This document shows positions 32,389 to 44,300 of a stretch of DNA of 64,000 bases, piece after piece. This DNA comes from Streptomyces sp. GKU 895. Its GTDB lineage: Bacteria > Actinomycetota > Actinomycetes > Streptomycetales > Streptomycetaceae. The first letter of the stretch is position 1, and each line of letters starts with the position of its first letter. A program made the translations under genes and the position numbers. Location: the NCBI GenBank assembly GCA_002027195.1, contig MWJO01000006.1, positions 85,860-149,859 of the forward strand. Reading direction: 5' to 3'. Below the pieces are notes generated by a model. The model worked only from the letters and a program-made list of their open reading frames with translations, had not been told where the DNA came from and did no database searches.

Positions 32389-32972
32389 CCCTGCGGCCCT
32401 CCCATGAAGGCGAGCGTGCCGCCGGGCCGGATGCTGTAGCAGGCCTCGGCCGCCTTGGCGAACTTCGGATCGTCCCGCCCGGTCAGACCGGAGGCGTTGG
32501 CGTCGATGACGATCGTGTTCCCGTTCACCTGCGGGTCGGGGAAGTTGGGTACGCCGTTCTCACGGATGCACTTCGCCCAGGCGGCGACCTTCGTCGCGTC
32601 GAAGGCCCGGCTGCCGGCGGCGTCACCGGTGTCGCCCTGGTACAGCAGGCCCTGGCAGGCGGACTGGGCCGACTTGAAGGTCGGCGAGTTCTGGTCGACG
32701 CCCTGCGGGATGACGAGCTTCACGCCGCCCCCGCTGTCCTTCTCCGGGTCGGGGAACTCCGAGACACCGTGCTCGCGCATGCACTGCGCGTAGGCCACGC
32801 CCGCGCTCTCCGTGCCGCCCGTACTGGAAGAGGAGGAGTCCGCGCCGCCCTCGCTGGTCACGTTCGCGTCCTTGTCGCCCGACGAACAGCCGGCGAGAAG
32901 TGCTCCGGCCGTCATCACGGACAGCACCGCCAGGAGGGGCCCGGTCATGCGCTTCTGATGGTTATTCGGCAT
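32385..32972 (-). CDS. Secreted lipoprotein with duplicated CxREHGVxxFPDP motif
   Basis: A 195-residue lipoprotein. The signal MPNNHQKRMTGPLLAVLSVM ends in lipobox LLAGC, followed by a Ser/Gly-rich linker. The mature part is two copies of a unit of about 50 residues, each opening with a Cys-containing motif (CMREHGVSEFPDP; CIRENGVPNFPDP) and closing with a second Cys (SACQGL; EACYSI). A disulfide in each unit is likely. Genes of this type accompany MacB-like operons in actinobacteria; the biochemical role is unknown. The ATG at 32972 is used because it begins the signal peptide; the stop overlaps the adaptor ATG. Confidence 0.85.
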   Translation of the reverse strand: MPNNHQKRMTGPLLAVLSVMTAGALLAGCSSGDKDANVTSEGGADSSSSSTGGTESAGVAYAQCMREHGVSEFPDPEKDSGGGVKLVIPQGVDQNSPTFKSAQSACQGLLYQGDTGDAAGSRAFDATKVAAWAKCIRENGVPNFPDPQVNGNTIVIDANASGLTGRDDPKFAKAAEACYSIRPGGTLAFMGGPQG

Positions 32973-32986
32973 ACCAGAAGTTCTAC

Positions 32987-33024
32987 GGGGCGCCCGGTCA
33001 CACCAGGGTTGCAACGGGCGCCCC
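32987..33024 (-). terminator. Hairpin between ferredoxin and lipoprotein genes
   Basis: A 10-bp perfect inverted repeat (32987-32996 with 33015-33024, GGGGCGCCCG arms), 10 bases past the ferredoxin stop, with an 18-base loop. It is a candidate terminator for the NRPS-P450-ferredoxin transcript. Confidence 0.7.
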
Positions 33025-33034
33025 GCGGGACCGC

Positions 33035-33313
33035 TCAGTCAGACCGGTCCCACCCGGCACTTCCCTGTCCCTCCGACGGCACCAGCGCGATGGCGCGGGC
33101 GGGACAGCGGGACGCGGCCCTGCGCAGCGCCGGCAGCGCCTCGGGGCCTGCCTCCCGGGCCCGTGGCACGACCAGGCCGTCGTCCTCCGACTGGTCGAAG
33201 AACTCCGGCTCGAACAGCGCGCAGGCGCCCGAGCCCACGCAGCTGTCCCGGTCGACCTGGATGCGTACGCGGGCGGTGACGGCCGCATTCCCCGTGTCTG
33301 CCGTGTCCGCCAC
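33035..33313 (-). CDS. 3Fe-4S ferredoxin partner of the P450
   Basis: A 92-residue small ferredoxin. The cluster ligands are CVGSGAC (a Cys-X5-Cys pattern in which the usual second Cys is missing, typical of 3Fe-4S ferredoxins) and the distant RCP motif (ASRCPARAI). These proteins pass single electrons to cytochromes P450. The GTG at 33313 lies 5 bases after the P450 stop, so the two are cotranscribed. A matching ferredoxin reductase is not in the window. Confidence 0.9.
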   Translation of the reverse strand: MADTADTGNAAVTARVRIQVDRDSCVGSGACALFEPEFFDQSEDDGLVVPRAREAGPEALPALRRAASRCPARAIALVPSEGQGSAGWDRSD

Positions 33314-33318
33314 CGGTC

Positions 33319-34487
33319 TCACCACAGGACCGGCAGCGTCTCGACGCCGAACTGCGGCGCCAGCGACCGGAACCGCAGCTCCGCCACCCCGGTGCCGAGC
33401 CGCAGGCCGGGGAAGCGTTCCAGCAGCCCCGTCAGCGCGATCCGCAGCTGGAGCCGGGCCAGCGCCGCACCGAGACAGAAGTGCACGCCGAAGCCGAGGG
33501 CCAGATGGTTGCCGGGCTCCCGGGCGATGTCCAGCCGGTCCGCGGTGCCGTCGTCGCCGCCGTACGGGCAGCGGTTCGCGGCGAACACCGAGCACGACAC
33601 GACCTCACCGGCCTTGATCAGCTCCCCGCCGATCTCCACGTCCACCAGCGCGGTCCGCGGTGACACGGACGCCACCACCGACACATAGCGCAGCAGCTCC
33701 TCCACCGCCCGGTCCATCAGCTCGGGCCGCTCCCGCAGCAGGGCCAGCTGGTCGGGATGGCACAGCAGCGCCAGGACCCCGAGGCCGATGGTCTCCGCCG
33801 TGTTCTCGATCGAGCCGTTGGCGACGCTCTCGCAGATGCCGGCGACCTCCTCGTCCGACACCGCGTCCCCGTGCTCCCGGATCAGCATCCCGGCCAGGCC
33901 CTCGCCCGGATCGCGGCGCTGGGCCGCGGCCAGCTTCCGGAAGTGCCCCACGTACTCCGACGTCGCGGGATGGCGCCGGGGACTGTGCCCGGACGCCCGG
34001 TGGTCGCCGAGCCGGGACAGCTCGGACAGGTCGTCGCGGGGCAGACCGATCAGCTCGGCGAGGATCAGGCCCGACACCGGCCGGGCGAAGTGGCGCATCA
34101 GGTCGGCGGGGCGGCCGGCCCGCTCCAGCACCTCCAGCCGCTGGTCCACGATCCGCGCCATCATCGGCTCCAGCGCCTTCATCTGCCGCACCGTGAACAT
34201 CGGCGCCACCAGCCGGCGCAGCCGGCTGTGCTCGGCCCCGTCGGTCTGCAGCAGACTCCCCGGATGCGGATCGGCTTGCGGCCGTCCGGCTCGGGCGGCG
34301 GCATGCTGGAGAACCGCTCGGCGTCGGCGAGGATCTGCCGCACCACCTCACGATCGGTCACGATCCAGTGCGGCATCCCGCCCGGCGGCCGGAACAGCGG
34401 CGCCCGTGCGCTGAGTTCCAGCAGCTCCGGCACCGGGTCGAGCACGTCCCGGCGCTTGTCCACCGGAAGCTCGAACGACTGCGTCAT
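33319..34487 (-). CDS. Cytochrome P450, Oxy/CYP165-like (frameshifted)
   Basis: A 389-residue soluble P450 after repair of one missing G near 34258-34261, which yields RIRGSLLQTDGAEHSRLRRL. It has ExxR in EELLRYVSVV and the haem loop FGVHFCLGAALAR. The I-helix reads ANGSIENTAETIG, with no acidic-Thr pair; Glu-Asn stands where the glycopeptide OxyB enzyme has Asp-Asn (my recollection of that protein). Segments such as MARIVDQRLEVLERAGRPAD also resemble OxyB. Oxy enzymes crosslink aromatic side chains of T-bound peptides after docking on an X domain, and an X-like domain is present in the adjacent NRPS. A simple hydroxylase is the alternative. Confidence 0.88.
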
Positions 34488-34522
34488 ACGAGTCCTACCT
34501 TTCTGACACGGGCTTGCGGTCT

Positions 34523-34556
34523 GACATGGATTCCGGGATCACGACATGGATTCCGG
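34523..34556. repeat. 14-bp direct repeat between NRPS and P450 genes
   Basis: GACATGGATTCCGG occurs at 34523-34536 and again at 34543-34556, a 20-base period, in the 70-bp gap. It may be a small slippage duplication; no regulatory role is evident. Confidence 0.75.
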
Positions 34557-34557
34557 C

Positions 34558-35380
34558 TCACGACGTCGTTTCCGGGGTCACGAGGCGCCGGGCGACCTCC
34601 CGGCCGATGGTCTCGGCGTGCGTGCCCCGCAGCATCCCGACGTGGTCGGCGGCGATCTCGATCCCCTCGATGGGCTCGGCGATGTACCGCTCCCAGGTGG
34701 AGCGCGCCGCCGCGAGCGACACCTGGGCCAGATCGCCCTCGGTGGCCAGGAACAGCAGCGCGCCACCGCCGAAACGCCGGGGAGTGTGCCCCTGCGCCAG
34801 CCGGATCATGTGCTCCTTCGTCTCCTCCACGTTGACCGTGAACGAGTCGGCCGGCGGGCTCATCGCCCCGGGCCCGTCGAGCAGGGCCCGCCCCTCCTGG
34901 TCCGCGGCCCCGTCGATCCGGACGAGCGTCCCGTCCACGCCGGCCGCGTCACCGCGGTCGCCGTCCTGGCGCGGGCCGTCCTCGTCCCTGCGGTGGTGTC
35001 CGCCGGGGTAGCCGTCCAGCAGCGCCAGCAGCGCGACCTCAGCCCCCTGCGCCTCCAGCTCCGCGGCGACGGCCTGGGCCAGCACCGCGCCGAAGGACCA
35101 GCCGAGCAGCTGGTACGGCCCCTCGGGCTGCACCGAGCGGATCCGCTCGACGTAGTCGGCCACCAGCTCCGGCACGCTGCCCGGCATCGCCCTGCGGTCG
35201 GTGAACCCGGGCGTCTGGAGGCCGTAGACCGGCAGATCCTGCGGCAGGTGGCGCAGCAGCGCGGCGTAGGACCAGGCCAGCCCCGTGCTGTGGTGCAGGC
35301 AGAACAACGGCGTCCGGGACCCGCCGCGCTGCAACGCGAGCAGCGCGTCGAGGTCGTCCCGCCGCCGCCCGGCCCGCCGC
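34558..35380 (-). other. C-terminal thioesterase domain
   Basis: A type I TE of about 270 residues. The oxyanion region is [14 protein letters not shown], the nucleophile elbow [12 protein letters not shown], the acid in [12 protein letters not shown] and the catalytic His in [12 protein letters not shown]. It releases the peptide by hydrolysis or cyclisation; sequence does not tell which. Confidence 0.9.
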
Positions 35381-38300
35381 GGCGCCGTCAGCCCGGCCAC
35401 ACCGTCCAGCGCGGCGCGCGGCTGCACCAGCCCGTCCGAGGTCCACGCGGCACGCCGCCCGGTGCGCAGCATCAGGTCACCGCCGGGCCCGAAGGGGTCG
35501 GCGACCAGACTGCCCGCGGTGCGGGCCGGGGCCCCGGCGATAGGCGCGGGCCAGCGACGGCCCGGCGACGTACAGGTCACCGGCCACACCGACCGGGACC
35601 GGCCGAAGCCACTCGTCGAGCACGTAGGCGCGGGCGGTACGGGGCAGGGAGAGCGCGGGGACCGGGATGGAACCCGTACCCGATGCGGTGGCCCCCACAG
35701 GGCTCTCGCCCGGCCCGGCGGTCTCCACCACCGCGGTACGCCCCCCGCTCAACGCGGCCAGCAGCCCCACCAGCAGTTCGGTGACCGGCGCGTGCGCGTC
35801 CAGGTGGAGCGTCGCGGCGGTCGACTCGGACGACGGGGAGGCCGCCTGACGGTCGATCACCCGGCCGAGCAGGGACCGGTGGTCCACCAGCTCGCCCACC
35901 GGCGTGCCGTCCGGTGCCTCCGCGGGCAGCAGGACGGCCGGCTGGGACGGCCGCGGGTCCGGGAGTACGGCGGGACGGCGCAGCCTCCTGCCCGCGGCCC
36001 GGATCGCGTCCGCCACCCGCAGCACGGGCACCGCCTCCGACCCGGCGACCTCCCCCAGGCCGCCACCCGACGACACGACGAGCGCGGCCGGCGCCACGCA
36101 CCCCAGTCCGGCAGCCGCCGCCAACGGCCCCCCGGCGGCGCCGGGGTCGGCGATCACGCACGCGGCGCCGGACCGGAGCACGCCGAGCACGGCGACCGCC
36201 CAGTCGGTGCCGGGCCGTACCGCCACCACCACGGTGTCGCCCGCGCCCACCCCGCGCCGGTCCAGCCCCCGCGGCGAGCCACGCGGCCCGCCCCGGTCCA
36301 GGGCCCCGGCGGCTGAGGGAGCCGTACCGGTCCGGACGGCCGCGCGCCCGGCTCGCGGGCCGCGGCCTCGGCGAGCGCCGGGAGCACGGTGCCGTCCGGG
36401 ACCCGGGCCGCGCCACGGTTCCAGTCCTCGGTCAGCTGCCGCCGCTCCGACTCGCCGAGCAGGATGTCGAGCTGGCTCAGCCGCAGTTCCGGCTCGGCCG
36501 CCACCTGTCCGAGGAGCCGGAGCAGGCGCCGTACGAGTGCGACGGCGGTGGCCCGGTCGAACAGCTCCTCGGCGTAGTCCAGGCTGCCGTCGAGGCCGTC
36601 GGGCCCGCCGTCGTCACGGTGCCGGTCGGTCAGCCGTACCGTCAGATCGAACCCGGACGCCGGGGTGCCGAGGCCGACGAGCGAGGCGTCCAGCCCCGGC
36701 ACCGCCGGGACGTCCCACTTCGCCGCGGTGTCGTCCCGGACGTCCAGAACCACCTGGACCAGCGGATGCGGGTCACCCGGTGCGGCGTCCGCGACCCCCA
36801 GGGCCTCGGCGATCCGCGCGAACGGCACGTCCCGGGACCGCTCCGCCTCCTCGGTGGTCTCCCGGACCCGGCCGAGCATCTCCCGGAACGTCGGGTCCCC
36901 CGAGACATCCGTGCGCAGCGGCAGCAACCCGGCGAACGGGCCCATGACCGCCTCGAGTTCACCCTCGCCCGTGGGCCGCGGCGCCACCGCGCCGACCACC
37001 AGATCGGTGCCGGCGCCCATCCGGGCGAGCAGCATCGCAAGCCCGGCGTGCACCACGGCGACCGAGGTCACGCCGAGCGCCTGGGCCGTCTCCATCAGCC
37101 GGACGTGCACCGGCGCCGGCACCCGCAGCGGCACCGCGCCGGTCCGCCGGGCGGGCCGCCCGGACCGTGGCCGGTCCACGGGTAGCGTGATCGCGGACGG
37201 CGCGTCCGCCAGCACCTCCTTCCAGTACGCGAGCTGCTCACCGGCCACGCTCTCGGCCGTCTCCGCTGTGGTCGCCACCTCCGTGTCCGCGTCCGCGAGC
37301 AGCCGGCTCTCCCAGACCGCGTAGTCGGCGAACTGGAGCGGCAGAGGCGCCCGCTCCGGGGCACGGCCCTCCCAGCGCGCGCCGTACGCCACGGACACAT
37401 CGCGCACGAGAGCGTCACGGGACGCGTCGTCGCCACCGATCCGATGCAGTACGAGAAGCAGCACGTGGTCGGTGTCGGAGAGCTCGAACAGCGTGGCGGC
37501 CCACGGCGTTTCGCTCGCGAGGTCGAACCGGCGGGCGGCACCGGCGGCCAGTACGGCCGGCAGTTCCCGCTCGGCCGCCGTGACGACCGGGAGCTCCGGG
37601 CGGGCCGCGGGATCGTCGGCGCCCAGGATCCGCTGGACCAGCTGCCCGCCCGGGGTCTCGGCGAAGACCGTCCGCAGGATGTCGTGCCGTGCGGCCACAT
37701 CCGCCAGCGCCGCCCGCAGCGCGTCCCGGTCTAGCTCCCCGCGCAGCCGCAGGGCGACGGACGACTGAAGGGTCCGCGTACCCGGATCGGCCGCGGCCCG
37801 CCGCCAGAGGAACCGCTGCCCGGCCGTCGCCGGTGCCTCGCCCCCCTCATGGTCGACCGGCAGCAGCGAGGGACGGGACTTGGTGCCCAGGATGCGTGCC
37901 GCGCCGATCGGTGTCGGATCGCCGAAGAACTGCTTCAGGTTCAGCTCCGCCCCGGTCTCCGACCGCACCCGGCCCGCAAGATGCATCGCCAGCGCCGAAT
38001 TGCCGCCCAGATCGAAGAAGTTGCCGTCGGCGGCCACCCGGTCGACGCCCAGCACCCCGGCGAACAGGGTGCACAGCAGCGCCTCGGTGCCGTTCCGGGG
38101 AAGGAGACCCGAGCCGTCGCTCTCCGGATCGGGGACGGGCAGCGCGGACCGGTCGACCTTGCCGTTGACCGTCAGCGGCAGCGCGTCGAGGACGACCACG
38201 GCCGAGGGAACCATGTAGTCCGGGAGCCGCGTCGCCACGAACTCCCGCAGACTCGCGGGCTCGAGGGCCGCGGTAGCGGGGTCCTCCGGAAGGACGTACC

Positions 38301-41300
38301 CGACGATGCGCGGCCTGCCCGGGCGGTCCTCACGTACGACGGCTATGGCCGTCTTCACCTCCGGGTGGGCGGCGAGGACGGCCTCGACCTCGCCGAGCTC
38401 GACCCGGAAGCCACGGATCTTGACCTGTTCATCGGCCCGCCCGACGAAGGCCAGCTGACCGTCTGGCGTCCAACGGCCCAGGTCACCGGTGCGGTACATC
38501 CGGCCACCGTCAGCGTCGAACGGGCAGGCGATGAACCGCTCGGCGGTGAGATCAGGGCGGTTGACGTAACCGCGGGCCAGACCGTCCCCGGCGATATACA
38601 GCTCGCCCGTCACACCCACCGGGACAGGGCGCAGGAAGGCGTCCAGGACGTAGGTGCGGACATTGCCCAGGGGCCGTCCGATGGCGGGCGGGGCGTCCTC
38701 ACCCGTAATGCCCTCATCCAGGAGTACGGCGGTGGTGATGACGGTCGCTTCGGTGGGCCCGTAGGTGTTCCACACCCGGGCGCTTTCACGCCACTTGGCG
38801 GCCAGGCCGGCCTCCAGACGCTCGGCGCCCAGCACCCAGTTGCCGATCCCGGAGACCATCTCCGGCTCCAGCGCGCCGAGGAGGGAGGGCACCACACTCG
38901 CCGTGCTCACTCCGGCCGCCTCGATCATGCGGGCCAGGGCCGCCGCGTCCAGCCGTTCGTCGGATGAGGCGATCGCCAGCGTGCCGCCCGCAGCCAGCGT
39001 GACCGCCACGTCCAGCACCGCCGCGTCGAAGCTGAACGACGCGAACTGCAAGGCTGTTACGCCAGGTTCGACTCCGAGCACCGGGCGCATCACGGATGCC
39101 AGGTTGGCGACGGAGGCGTGCGCGACGGCCACACCCTTCGGACGCCCCGTCGACCCCGACGTATAGATCACGTAGGCCAGTTGATCGGCGCCGACTTCCG
39201 GCAGGGCACCGGCATCACTCGCCAGCTCATCCAGCAGGACGGTGTCGACCTCCGCCGACAGGCGGTCCGCGGTCTCCGCCGTCACCAACACCAACTCGGC
39301 GTCACTGTCGGCCGCCATGAACACCAGCCGCTCAGAGGGGTATTCGGGGTCCAGCGGAACGTACGCCCCACCGGCCTTCCACACCCCCAGCATGGCCACG
39401 ACCATCTCCGCGCCACGCGACAGGCACAGCCCCACCCGGGACTCCCGCCCCACACCCCGCGCCACCAGCCCACGCGCCACCGCATCCGAGCGACTGTCCA
39501 CCTCGGCATACGACAGGCCCCGGCCCTCCGCCCACACCGCAACCGTCTCCGGCGCCATGGCCACACGGGCGCGGAACCGCTCCAGCACGGTCGAGGTGTC
39601 CACCTCGCTCGCGGTGGCGTTCCACTCCTCGACGAGCGCCGACCGCTCCGAGGCGTCCAGCAGGTCCAGGTCGCTCAGCCGCAGCTCCGGATCGGCCGCG
39701 ACCTGCGCCAGCACCCGCTCCAGCCGCCCGGCCAGGGCGCGGACCGTCGCCTCGTCGAACAGGTCGGCCGCGTACAGGATGCCGCCGCCCATGCCGGCCG
39801 GGACTCCCTGCTCGGACCACCGCTCCCCCAGTGAGAAGGAGAGGTCGAAGCGGGCCGCGGGGTCCTCGGCGGGCGGGATCTGCTCGACCGCCAGTCCTTC
39901 GAGGTCCCACTGCGCCTCGGGCACGTTCTGGAGCGCCAGCATCACCTGGAACAGCGGGCTGCGGGACGCCGACCGGGTCGGGTTCAGCTCGTCGACGAGC
40001 TTGTCGAACGGCACGTCCTGAGAGGCGTACGCCGACAGGTCGGTCTCCCTGATGCGTGCCAGCAGGTCACCGAAGGTGGGGTCGCCGGAGGCGTCGGAGC
40101 GGAGGACGAGCGTGTTGACGAAGAACCCGGCCAGCCCCTCCAGTTGCAGATCCGAGCGGCCGGCGACGGGGGTGCCGATGCAGATGTCCTCCCCGGCACC
40201 CATCCGGGCCAGCAGCACCACCAGCGCCGCGTGCACGACCATGAACATCGTGGCCCCGCCGCGCGCGGCCAGCTCCGTCAGCCGAGCGTGCGTCTCCGCG
40301 TCCACCCGCACCGGCACCTGACCGCTGCGGAACGACGGCATCGCCGGACGCGGCCGGTCGAACGGCAGCACCGTCTCCTGCGGCGCACCCTCCAACACCC
40401 CCCGCCAGTAGGCGATCTGCCCCGCACCGGCGCTCTCCGGGTCGTCCAAGTCGCCGAGCACCTCGCGCTGCCACAGCGCGTAGTCGGCGTACTGGACGGG
40501 GAGCGGTTCCCATCCGGGTTCGGCCCCCGAGAGCCGTGCGCGATAGGCGGCTTGGAGGTCGTTCGCCAGCACGCCCATCGACCAGCCGTCGGAGGCGATG
40601 TGGTGGGCCACCAGCAGCAGGCCCCACTCCGTCTCCGAGATCCTCAGGAGGGAGGCCCGCCACGGCAGGTCGGCCCGGACGTCGAAGCCGCGCGCGATCT
40701 CCTCCTGCATGAGCTCGTGCCACCGCTCGCCGGCCTCGACGACGACCAGCTCCGGGCGCCCCTCGGCGCCCTCGCGGATCTCCTGGTACGGCACCCCTTC
40801 CACGTCCGGGAAGACCGTGCGCAGGCTCTCGTGCCGGTCGGCGATGTCCCACAGCGCCGCTTGCAGGGCCGCGGTGTCGACGGTGCCGGTCAGGCGCAGC
40901 GCGAAGGGGAGGTTGTAGGCGGACGCCCCGGCCCCGTCGGTCTCGGCGCCCTCGATGCGGTTGAGGAACCACATCCGCTGCTGGGCGAAGGACAGGGGTA
41001 TGCGCTCGGGGCGTTCCCGGCGGGCCAGCATCACGCCCGCCGACGCTCCGGCGGTGTCGACCAGCCGTGCGACACCGGCCACGGTCGGCTCCGCGAACAC
41101 CTCACGGACCCCGACCGACACCTCCAGCACCGAACGGACACGGGCGATCAGCCGCATCACCTTCAGCGAGTCACCGCCGAGCTCGAAGAAGCTCTCCTCG
41201 GCGCCGACCCGCTCCAGCTCCAGCACCTCGGCGAACAGGTGGGCCAGCGCCTCCTCGGTCGGGGTCTCAGGCCCACGGCCGCCGTCCGCCGCACGTTCCG

Positions 41301-44300
41301 GCTCGGGCAGCGCGGCACGGTCGATCTTGCCGTTGACGGTCAGCGGCAGGGCGTCGAGCAGCACGAGGGCGGACGGCACCATGTAGTCGGGCAGCCGGCC
41401 GGCGGCGAACTCCCGTACCGCGTCCGTCCGCGGCTCCCGCCCGGGCACGGGCAGCACGTACCCGATCAGCCGTTCGTCGCGTACCACCGCAATGGCCGTC
41501 TTCACCTCCGGATGGGCGGCCAACGCGGCCTCGACCTCGCCGAGTTCGACCCGGAAGCCACGGATCTTCACCTGCTCGTCGGCACGGCCCACGAACTCCA
41601 GTCGCCCGTCGCCCATCCAGCGCGCCAGATCGCCGGTGCGGTACATCCGGCCGCCGTCCGCGTCGAACGGGCAGGCCACGAACCGCTCCGCCGTCAGGTC
41701 GGGGCGTCCGATGTAACCGCGGGCCAGTCCGTCACCGGCGATGTACAGCTCGCCGGCGACCCCTACCGGCACCGGCCGCAGATAGGCGTCCAGGACGTGG
41801 GTCCGGACGTTCTCCAGGGGGCGTCCGATGGGCGGCGGGGCGTCCTGGGCGGTGAGTCCCTTCGGGAGCAGCGTCGCCGTGGTGATGACGGTGGCCTCGG
41901 TCGGGCCGTAGGTGTTCCACACCCGGGACCGCGCCCGCCACTTGGCGGCCAGACCGGCCTCCAGCCGCTCGGCGCCCAGCACCCAGTTGCCGATCCCGGC
42001 GACCGCCGCCGGCTCCAGCACCCCGAGCAGCGACGGGACGACGCTCGCGACCTCGACCCCGCAGGTCTCCACCAGGGCGGCCAGGGCGGCGGTGTCCAGC
42101 CGCTCCTCGGCCGACGCGATCGCCAACGTGCCGCCTGCGGCCAGCGTCACCGCGACGTCCAGGACCGACGCGTCGAAGCTGAACGACGCGAACTGCAACG
42201 CCGTCACCCCCGGCTCGACGCCCAGCACCGGGCGCATGGCGGTGGCCAGGTTCGCCACCGGGGCGTGCGCGACGGCGACACCCTTCGGGCGGCCCGTCGA
42301 CCCCGACGTGTAGATGACGTAGGCCAGTTGGTCGGCACCGATCTCCGGCAGCTCACCCACACTGCCTGCCAGCTCGTCGAGCAGGACGGTGTCGACCTCT
42401 GCGGACAGGCGGTCAGCGGTCTCGGCCGTCACCAGCACCAGCTGGGCGTCACTGTCGGCGGCCATGAACTCCAGCCGGTCGGAGGGGTATTCGGGGTCCA
42501 GCGGGACGTACGCCCCACCGGCCTTCCACACCGCCAGGATCGCCACGACCATCTCGGCCCCGCGCGGCAGGCACAGCCCCACCCGGGACTCGCGCCCCAC
42601 ACCCCGCGCCACCAACCCACGCGCCAACGCATCCGACCGCGCTTCCACGTCCGCGTAGGTCAGCGACCGGTCGAGGGTGCGCAGCGCCACCGCCGTCGGC
42701 GTCAGCGCGGCCCACTCACGGAACCGTTCGACGACCGTGCTGACGTCGTCCGCATCACGGGCCGTGGCGTTCCACTCCGCCACGACCGTGGCGCGCTCGG
42801 CCTCGTCCAGCACCTCCACGGCACTCAGCCGCAGCTCCGGATCGGCCGCGACCTGCTCCAGCACCCGGGCGAGCCGCTCGGCCAGCCGGCGCACGGTCTC
42901 CTCGTCGAACAGATCGGCCGCGAACAGGATGCCGCCCCGCATGCCCTCCGGCTCGCCCTCGGCGGTGTGGAACTCGTTCAGCGCCACCGACAGATCGAAG
43001 CGCGCGGCCGGATCGGACGCGGGCGGTATCTCCTCGACCGCCAGCCCCTGGAGATCCCACTGTGCCTTCGGCACGTTCTGGAGGGCCAGCATCACCTGGA
43101 ACAGCGGATTACGGGCCGCGGACCGCGCCACGCCCAGTTCGTCGACGAGCCGCTCGAAGGGCACGTCCTGGTTCGCGTACGCCGAGAGATCGGCCTCCCT
43201 GATACGCGCCAGCAGGTCACCGAAGGTGGGGTCGCCGGAGGCATCGGAGCGGAGGACGAGCGTGTTGACGAAGAACCCGGCGAGATCCTCCAGTTGCACA
43301 TCGGACCGGCCCGCGACGGGGGTGCCGATGCAGACGTCCTCCCCGGCACCCATCCGCGCCAGCAGCACCACCAGCGCCGCGTGCACGACCATGAACATCG
43401 TCGCCCCGCCCCGCGCGGCCAGCTCCGTCAGCCGAGCATGCGTCTCCGCATCGACCCCGACCGGCACCGACCCACTGCGGATCGACGGCGCCGCCGGACG
43501 CGGCCGGTCGAACGGCAGCACCGTCTCCTGCGGCGCACCCTCCAACACCCCACGCCAGTAGGCGATCTGCGCGGACCCCGCCCCGGCCCCGTCGTCGTCC
43601 ACGTCGCCCAGCACCTCCCGCTGCCACAGCGCGTAATCCGCGTACTGCACGGGGAGCGGCTCCCACGCCGGGGCCGCCCCGAGAAGACGGGCGCGATAAG
43701 CACCCTGGAGGTCGCGGGCGAGTACGCCCATCGACCAGGCGTCGGACGCGATGTGATGCGCGACCAACAGCAGGACCCAGTCCGTGTCGGAGACCTTCAG
43801 CAGAGTGGTCCGCCACGGAAGATCAGCCCGGACGTCGAAGCCACGCCCGGCCTCCTCCTGCATGAGCGCGCGCCACTGTTCGCCGGCTTCGATGACCTGG
43901 AGCCGGGGGCGTCCTGCGGAGCCCTCGCGGATCTCCTGATACGGCACCCCTTCCACGTCCGGGAAGACCGTACGCAGGCTCTCGTGCCGGTCGGCGATGT
44001 CCCACAGCGCGGCCTGGAGGGCCTCGGCATCGAGGGTGCCGGTCAGGCGCAGCGCGAAGGGCATGTTGTAAGCGGAGGCACCCGTCTCATCCATCCGGTT
44101 GAGGAACCACATCCGCTGCTGCGCGAAGGACAGCGGTATGCGGTCCGGCCGTTCCCGACGCGCCAGCACGACACCGGCCGACGTGGCGGCGGTGTCGACC
44201 AGCCGCGCGATCCCCGCGACCGTCGGCTCCGCGAACACCTCACGGACGCCGACGGAAACAGCCAGGGCTGAGCGGATACGGGCGATCAGCCGCATCACCT

